From: Anaeramoeba flamelloides
Lineage: Eukaryota; Metamonada; Anaeramoebidae
Assembly (NCBI GenBank): GCA_027625915.1
Contig: JANTQA010000029.1
Span: forward strand, 5,766,001-5,830,000
Direction: 5' to 3'
DNA: 64,000 bases
The translations under genes and the position numbers were made by a program. The notes under the pieces are model-generated. The model was not told where the DNA came from, searched no databases, and saw nothing but the letters and a program-made list of their open reading frames with translations. This document shows positions 57,753 through 64,000 of this stretch, piece after piece. Positions within the stretch are counted from its first letter, which is position 1, and the number at the start of each line of letters is the position of its first letter.

Positions 57753-59978
57753 TTAATTTTTTAATTCCAAAATCCATTTTTCCAATTCTTTTAATGGATC
57801 ACCCTTAAAAGTAACACCCATTGTCCAAGGCTGTTCTTGGGAAGTCGTTAAAATACCAAAAATTTTTTGTTCATATTTATCAAAATTTTTATAAATCAAG
57901 GTTGCCTTTTCAAAAGAATTCACTGCCAAAGTATCTTGCCCCAAAATGACAAAATTTTTACCAAGAGCAGAATAGATAAAGAATCTTAAAATTTCATCCG
58001 ACTCTTCTGATTTTTCGATAATTTCAATAATTTGTTGAAGGATTGAATTTAGTTCGCTCCATTGCTCCTCACTTTTCAAAATTTGAGCATGCGAAATTAA
58101 CAAGTTTTTTTTTTCTTCAAAATTTTGAGGGTCGATGGTTTTGAGAATTTGTAAAGATTCGTCGATTAATGATTTAGCAATTTTATATTCCTTGGCAAGG
58201 ATACTAGCTTCAATTCTTTGTGACAGGACTTGCATTTTGGATTTTTGTCGATCTAATTCCGAATACGAATTTTTTTCCATGAGATCATAAGATTCTTCAA
58301 AGAATTTTAAGGACAACGCCGAATAATCAAATGCAGCTTGATAGTTTTTTTCTTCCATTTCGATGGAAGTCAATAATGAATATATCCTCACCTTCAAACT
58401 GGCGGCTTCCTGCCCACGCTCTGGAATCGAATAATCTGTATTTTGGGGGATTTCCAACGCCTTTAATAATTGCTCCTTCCCGTTCTTTAAATCGTTGCTC
58501 ATGATATATGAGAAACCGCACGTGCTCCTTAAAGATTCAATAGCTAGCTCGGGTCGAACTTCCCATTGCATGATCTCCTTAATTGATTTCTCGACATATT
58601 CAATAACGGATTCTGGTTCACATGCCATTTTACATTCAACTATTTCTAAGCAGGTATCGCCAGCCTCCTGGTATTCTTTAATTTCGAGGGCTAATTCTTT
58701 AATTTCATTATAATTCTTGATAGCGTTTTTATACCCTTCTGTGGTTTCTTTGTTTCTTTCTAATTTTGCTAATAATTTACAACACTTCATTTGATCCTCG
58801 ATTAAATTTTCCGATTTGGCGATTTCTTTAGAGATTTTTGTAAATTCTACTACTTTTCCATAAATCTCCTTTTTTTTTTCATTTTCTTTGTCTTTTTCCT
58901 TTTTCTTTTCCTTTTCCGTTTCCGTTTCTGTTTCTGTTTCCTTTTCCTTTTCCTTTTTCTTTTCTGTTTCTTTTTCATTTTCCTTTTTTAATTCGTCATC
59001 AAAATCGGGAACTAGAGAATGATTTACAACAATTTGATAAAGATCAAATAAATCTTCCATAGTGCCAGGTAAAAAAAGCATTTTTATCAAATCAATAATT
59101 TCCTCGTCGTCTTGGTTATCAGTTTTATTGAGATTATCGAAAATAATTTTTCTAAATTCAAATTTTTCAAAACAGGTCTCAATTAACTCATAAACAAAGC
59201 TATCATTATTTTGAGACAAATAACTAAAACAGTCTGTCATTAAAAAAAGTAAAAAAATGTGTGAAATGATTAAAGGTCTGCTGAGATCTTCATTCTCTGA
59301 TGGGGTGTTAAGATAATCTTTTGGGCTTTTTAACAGGCCATGGCATTCGCGGAGTGGAGACAAAGCTGCTAAGTGATCACCTACTTCAAGGAGATACGTT
59401 GAAAAATTTATCAAGTAATGCGCATAGTCGCTGAGGCTGGAATTTTTCGAAGACTCTTCGACCAAGTGTCTGATTTCTTCTGTGATGGATTCAAACTTTT
59501 CATAGTCCCCAACGAAATGCGACAAAGAGCCCAATAAATGCCTTGAATCAATTTTGAATAAGACATCGTCAATTTTGTTACTTAGGGAAACTGCACGCTG
59601 TGCATAGTTGATCGCCTCATACGGCTTTGACAAATTGTTAGAGTGGACTGTTGCTAGGGCCCTTAACACATCAATTTGGGAATCAATTTGGTTGGCATTT
59701 TGTGCTAACTTTAATGATTTTTGAAAATTGTTACAAGCCTTTTTATAATCTCCAGATTCAATTAATTCATTACCTAACTCAAAGTATGTTCTCCAATTTT
59801 CTTGAACATAGTTTTTTTGATTCCCAGATCCTTCTTGGTGAATTTTGCTTGTGAAGTATTTGTTCAACGTACAAACTTTTGTTGTTGGTTGAAATTTATT
59901 GCACAGCCTGATTCTTGGGAAAATTGGGAGCTGTTTGAGTAGTGTGGTTGGTTGATTGTTTTTTAATAAGGACAACAT
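57753..59978 (-). CDS. TPR-repeat protein with possible organelle presequence
   Basis: I start it at the ATG at 59978, giving 741 residues. The frame is open to 60038, which would add 20 very hydrophobic residues that look like translated T-rich leader. From 59978 the N-terminus (MLSLLKNNQPTTLLKQLPIF, then PRIRLC) is basic and free of acidic residues, like a mitochondrial or hydrogenosomal presequence. TPR helices follow, clearest at 'YFELGNELIESGDYKKACNN' and 'LGSLSHFVGDYEKFESI', and again near the C-terminus at 'LGKNFVILGQDTLAVNSFEK'. A Lys-Glu-Thr tract (DNA about 58860-58990) interrupts the middle and looks like a simple-sequence expansion. TPR arrays are protein-binding scaffolds; the partner is unknown. 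The C-terminus 'EQPWTMGVTFKGDPLKELEK' matches no domain I know. Confidence 0.8.
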   Translation of the reverse strand: MLSLLKNNQPTTLLKQLPIFPRIRLCNKFQPTTKVCTLNKYFTSKIHQEGSGNQKNYVQENWRTYFELGNELIESGDYKKACNNFQKSLKLAQNANQIDSQIDVLRALATVHSNNLSKPYEAINYAQRAVSLSNKIDDVLFKIDSRHLLGSLSHFVGDYEKFESITEEIRHLVEESSKNSSLSDYAHYLINFSTYLLEVGDHLAALSPLRECHGLLKSPKDYLNTPSENEDLSRPLIISHIFLLFLMTDCFSYLSQNNDSFVYELIETCFEKFEFRKIIFDNLNKTDNQDDEEIIDLIKMLFLPGTMEDLFDLYQIVVNHSLVPDFDDELKKENEKETEKKKEKEKETETETETEKEKKKEKDKENEKKKEIYGKVVEFTKISKEIAKSENLIEDQMKCCKLLAKLERNKETTEGYKNAIKNYNEIKELALEIKEYQEAGDTCLEIVECKMACEPESVIEYVEKSIKEIMQWEVRPELAIESLRSTCGFSYIMSNDLKNGKEQLLKALEIPQNTDYSIPERGQEAASLKVRIYSLLTSIEMEEKNYQAAFDYSALSLKFFEESYDLMEKNSYSELDRQKSKMQVLSQRIEASILAKEYKIAKSLIDESLQILKTIDPQNFEEKKNLLISHAQILKSEEQWSELNSILQQIIEIIEKSEESDEILRFFIYSALGKNFVILGQDTLAVNSFEKATLIYKNFDKYEQKIFGILTTSQEQPWTMGVTFKGDPLKELEKWILELKN

Positions 59979-60038
59979 TAAATTCAAAAAAAAAAAGCAA
60001 AAATTACAATCGAAAAATAAAAAAATGATTTTGTTCAT

Positions 60039-63000
60039 TTTTTTTTTAATTACTTGTAAAACAAGTAAATAGTTAATTAATCTTACTTTGAAGTTGAGAG
60101 AAATTAGACTAATTCTTTATTGAGTTCAATTGTTTTTCCAACTAGACCCTTCACTTATTTACTTGCTGGTATTTGAATAATACCGAGAATTTCAAATTAC
60201 TGTTTGAAAAATTTTCAAATTTCATTTTTCAATTTTGGTTTTGTTAGCTTTGTGATGAATAAAAACATGACAATGGTTTAAATTTAGTGAAACTTGGTAA
60301 AAGTAGTTGACACACAAAAGTTTCTTGACGAAGAACTGTTTTAAAAGTAGAGTGAAAAGATTTACAAAAATATAAATTGGTTGAAAAGTTTTTTGATTTT
60401 TTAAGTTATTAGGAAAAAATTTGCACAATAATTTTTTATTTTTCAACAGTAAATCAAAAATAAATCTATTGTTATTTGTGATTTCTTTTTATTTGTTTGT
60501 CCCTTATTTTTTTGTAATTTATAAGGTAATCTAAGATCTCTTTTTAGGAATTTAGAATCCCAAACGAAACTGAGATATCAGAATGGAAAAATAAGATAAT
60601 CTTTGTACAGCTGTTTAAGAATAGTGTGTACCAAAACTTTTGTTAGGTGTTGACTGAACTGATTAAAACATATGAATTAGACAGTTTTAATCCCTACTTA
60701 CAAAACTTCGATTCCACACTTTTTTAAAACAACTATATTTTTTTTCCACCTGATAAATTTCAAATATGTGGAGTTTGATTTAAGGACTATCGGAATTTTA
60801 AACATATAGAGCACTGAAAAAAATACCGGACATGAAAAAAATCCCGGACAAGATTTTTAATTGTGAATAGTAGTAAAATTATTGTGTAATTTCAGCTATT
60901 TACAATCAAATTCCTTTTTTTAAGAATCGAACTTTTTCAATTATAACTCTCCCACTTATTAGAATGATGATTGATGAAATCACACTTGTTCAAAACACCA
61001 TTCAATCAATCAAAAAACAAGAAGAAAAATTATCATTTTCCAAACTCTAGTAAACCTCAATAAAACTGGATTGTTTTTCAAAAAAAGTTGATCAACATTA
61101 GGTTATCAAACAATTACTTGAGTATTCTAGAGACACCTTACTTTGATGAACTTTAGGTAGGTTTATTACTAATCTCATAAAAAAATTGGTTATTTATAAT
61201 AAGGATTTCATTGAAATTACACAAAAATTTTACTAATATTCACAATTAAAAATCTTGTCCAGGATTTTTTTCATGTCTGGTATTTTTTTCCCTACTATAG
61301 AATATTATTTTTATGGATAACAGCTCATTTAGGAAATTATTCGAATGTTGAGCCAAGAGATCTTGTTTAAATTTAGTACTCAATTTTTGTTTTTGTAAAT
61401 TAAGAGTGAGGGTAAAAACTTTTTTTATTAATCCAAATTCTAAATTTACCTTGATAAAGTTTGGAAATCAAATTCCTCTTATTGCTCTTAATTTTGCTTT
61501 TATTTTAAAGTATTCAAGAGTTGTGTGAAAGTGTATAAATATATTTTCAGATAAAATCAAAAGTAACTGTAATAAGAACTACAACCATTTGACAAAAGTG
61601 AATCCTTTTTTATTTTTTTTTTTTGTCAGAATTAAAACTAATTGTAAGATTTCTATTTTAATAAAGGGAAAAATAATTTTTTTTTAAAATTGCTTTTCTT
61701 CCCACTCCAACATCTAGATTATATTTAATGCTTTGTTCCTTATTTTCATGAAAATAAAAAATTTTAAAAAGTTTTTCATCTTAAAAAGTTTAACCTTTTT
61801 TGAAATAGAAAACTTCATATAAAAGTTTTATAAAAGTCTTTGCTTTTGTAAAACATCTTTTTGATTAAATTCTTTTTTAATTTTCAAAAAAATTATAAAA
61901 AAACCTAAAATTTGTATAATTATGCCATTTCTTTAATAGAGGTATTCTTTTAAATGATTCTTTCTGATAACATTAAATTCAAGTTCTCTCATATCATTAA
62001 ATTAATGAAGCTGGTAAAAATCCAGGGATTTTTAGATGCCTTAATTTTAAAAATAAGTACTCAATCAACAATATACACAATATAATAATGTATTTAATGT
62101 AACATTTGTTTTTTAAAATCCAATAATAAATAAATCATCAAAACATTATTTTTTTATTGATTTATTCCCAAAGATTTTTTTAAAACAAGTAAATTTCATT
62201 AAATTTCAACTGATTGATCTAGTATTACTTTTTTTTTTAATTATTTGAAAAATTATTTATTTTTTCAACATTTATTTTTTAAAGTCAATAACTAATTTTG
62301 TATTAAAAAACAATCTAATCTCCAATCAAACCCAATTATTAATTTATTTTAATTAAAAGAATTGACTGTTTCTTTTCTCTCATAAAAGTTAGCTTTCGAA
62401 AACTGGTTTCCTTCCATTCGATCCCTAATTCATAAAAATTTTATCTTTTTAATCTAAATATTTGAAAAAAAAATATAATTCCTTTTTACTTTGAAACACA
62501 AAAAAGAGGTTATTACAAAAAAAAAAAAAAAAAGAAGAAAAAAATTCTTTATTTCAAGAGAATAAAATAAGCACATTATTTTTTTAGTTCAAAAAACGTC
62601 CCTATTTCAGAAAATCACAAACCAATAAAAAATATTTTGTTCTGGATTAATATTGTCTGGTTTATGTAATATTTTTCAAAAAAATCTAAAAAAGTCTTGA
62701 TCAACAAAGTTAAATCTTGTTTTTTTTTATTAAAATATACCTATTTGATAATTTTCCGATAAAGTGATGTTGAAAAAAAAGTGTTTTGTGATTTCTGTCA
62801 TTTTTGTAAGGTGAGAAATTTGAAATTTTCCTTTTTATCTCAGTTTCAAATAAACTCATCAAAATACCACAAATCACAGATCAAAAATTTGTTCACACTC
62901 AAAATCAAATATTAGCAATCAAAAGCACAATTTATGTATTTTCAAAATCAATCATATGAAATCATGTTTAAGTGACCCAGTATCAATGTTTGTATCTGTA

Positions 63001-63118
63001 ACCCCTTTTTATCTAAAAAAAAAAAAAAAATTGAAAAAATCCAAAAAGAATACAAAAATTATAAAATTAAATAATTTTTAATTTCTAAATTTTATTTAAA
63101 TTGTCATTATTTCGAGAA
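60039..63118. other. Intergenic region with one M2 element
   Basis: The TPR gene's promoter should lie at the left edge. M2 copy 3 is at 60809-61295. The remainder is AT-rich with A and T tracts and no credible frame or RNA gene. Confidence 0.55.
60809..61295. mobile_element. Miniature inverted-repeat element M2, copy 3 (487 bp, best preserved)
   Basis: The left end GAGCACTGAAAAAAATACC and the right end, reverse-complemented, GTAGGGAAAAAAATACC lead into arms of about 95 bases with few mismatches, through 'ggacatgaaaaaaatcc' and 'ggacaagatttttaattgtg'. TA flanks both sides (60807-60808 and 61296-61297). The interior has only scattered differences from copy 1 at 32.2 kb, so the two moved recently. 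Confidence 0.85.
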
Positions 63119-64000
63119 TTAATCAAAAAGGTTTGAAAATATATCCACAAATTTTATTTTTGGGTTTAAGGAAAATTTTTGGGTTTGTAAACTATAAAAA
63201 TAAAGTTTAATTGGATCATTATTGAATATAAAGTGTCTTAACCAAAACAGTATTTGATGAGGCGTCATTCCAAAACTTTTTGAATATAGGTCAAAGATTT
63301 GAGGGAGGATAATCATTTTTTTTGTGTCGTCAATCGATAAATAATTATTTAAATAACTTACCAATGTCGATCTTAATTGCTTGTCAACTTCAAGAGGGGT
63401 ATATACTGTTAAAGTAGTCGGCTGATTATTAAAGGTAAATAATGCGAAATGTATTCTTGGGTCAGGGTCTTCAAGTGAAAGATCATTTTTCAATTTCTCA
63501 TTCGAGGTGGTTTTTTTTTTTTTTTTTTTCGGGAGAGTAGAAAATTTCAAAAAACGATCAGCAATGTCTTGAAGAGACCAAATCTCATTACCAATTTCAT
63601 ATTTACATTCGGATTTGATTGAATCGACTGTCTTGTTCTTTAAAAGATTTTTTTCAAAAAATAAATAATGCACTGACATAATATTATAAAGATTAATAAA
63701 AAAACTTTTTTTCTCGGCTGTCTCATATGATATAATTGTATTTAAATTAATCATTTTTAATTCTGAGCAGCCTATTAAAAATTTTTTATATTCTAAGGAA
63801 CTATACAACCTTTCGAGATTAAAGTTTTTTGTTAGATAAGAATAATTTGAATTTAAGATATCAATAAGATCCCACATCAATTCTTCGCAAAGTTTGCACG
63901 GGTCACGTGTTTCACCAATAAATGTAAATTCATTATTTAAGATATTTGCCTTTTCTTGCTCATAAGAAAAGTTGCCATTTAAATAACTATTTGAAGTTAA
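63119..64000 (-). CDS. DUF547-domain protein, 3' part (5' end beyond the window)
   Basis: The frame is open from the right edge to a TAA at 63119, so only the last 293 or so codons are seen. The DUF547 core is present: 'KKSFFINLYNIMSVHYLFF' fits the 'FWINLYNA' signature, and 'DPRIHFALFTFNNQPTT' fits the 'PRIHFAL' block, followed by a helical end. Upstream, 'GETRDPCKLCEELMWDL' belongs to the same protein. A Lys run (about 63514-63530) sits inside the domain. DUF547 proteins are widespread, with no settled biochemical activity. In protists the domain often ends larger multi-domain proteins, and this one may do the same. Confidence 0.78.
   Translation of the reverse strand, partial: LTSNSYLNGNFSYEQEKANILNNEFTFIGETRDPCKLCEELMWDLIDILNSNYSYLTKNFNLERLYSSLEYKKFLIGCSELKMINLNTIISYETAEKKSFFINLYNIMSVHYLFFEKNLLKNKTVDSIKSECKYEIGNEIWSLQDIADRFLKFSTLPKKKKKKTTSNEKLKNDLSLEDPDPRIHFALFTFNNQPTTLTVYTPLEVDKQLRSTLVSYLNNYLSIDDTKKMIILPQIFDLYSKSFGMTPHQILFWLRHFIFNNDPIKLYFYSLQTQKFSLNPKIKFVDIFSNLFD

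Noticed and set aside
58860-58990. Lys-Glu-Thr tract in the TPR protein as a separate functional domain
   Set aside because: The DNA is a simple hexamer-type repeat of 'tttccttttcc'-like units on the plus strand. It looks like expansion within a linker.

Overview
The window is nuclear DNA of a very AT-rich free-living protist. The genes use the standard stop codons. Spliceosomal introns run from about 0.2 kb to over 4 kb, and the spaces between genes are long and full of short inverted-repeat elements. The RCC1-BTB protein, the secreted beta-propeller/ephrin-receptor-like membrane protein and the PH-domain kinase remind me most of Anaeramoeba (Metamonada). That assignment is an inference from family resemblance, not a result from a marker gene.

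Layout, left to right. An intronless RCC1-BTB gene (571-2484, +) follows a dispersed repeat. A repeat-filled gap (2.5-7.5 kb) comes next. A four-exon gene on the minus strand (19488 to 7574) then encodes a 1652-residue secreted and membrane-anchored receptor-like protein; its pieces look like separate genes until the splice phases are matched. A 9-kb gap holds one candidate exon of a small tail-anchored protein (about 23.1-23.3 kb), a 375-bp fold-back element and a nested pair of 197-bp miniature transposons. Alpha-tubulin (30433 to 28881, -) has one 203-nt intron. After another repeat-rich gap, an FHA-domain gene (-) and a Vma12-like V-ATPase assembly factor (+) diverge from a 434-bp shared upstream region at 38.3-38.8 kb. 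A three-exon Ste20-family kinase (44063-53396, +) has a PH domain, an MST/Hippo-type kinase domain, a linker with five repeated GT-M-like motifs and a C-terminal SARAH-like helix. A TPR protein with a possible organelle presequence (-) and the 3' part of a DUF547-domain gene (-) close the window.

The strongest biological signal is the kinase. In animal MST1/2 the linker between the kinase and SARAH domains carries phospho-threonine-methionine motifs that recruit the FHA domain of SLMAP and, through it, the STRIPAK phosphatase. The protein here keeps kinase, repeated motif and SARAH-like helix in the same order, and adds a PH domain that animal MST kinases lack. An FHA-domain gene lies 6 kb away, but nothing in the sequence shows that the two proteins act together.

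The second signal is repeat biology. At least four families of TA-flanked miniature inverted-repeat elements can be delimited to the base, including one copy inserted into another. Every intron of the receptor gene carries a copy or half-copy of one family that I found nowhere else in the window. Four longer dispersed repeats (0.6-1.25 kb) fill the large introns and the intergenic DNA. I saw no rRNA, tRNA, CRISPR array, reverse transcriptase or autonomous transposase gene.
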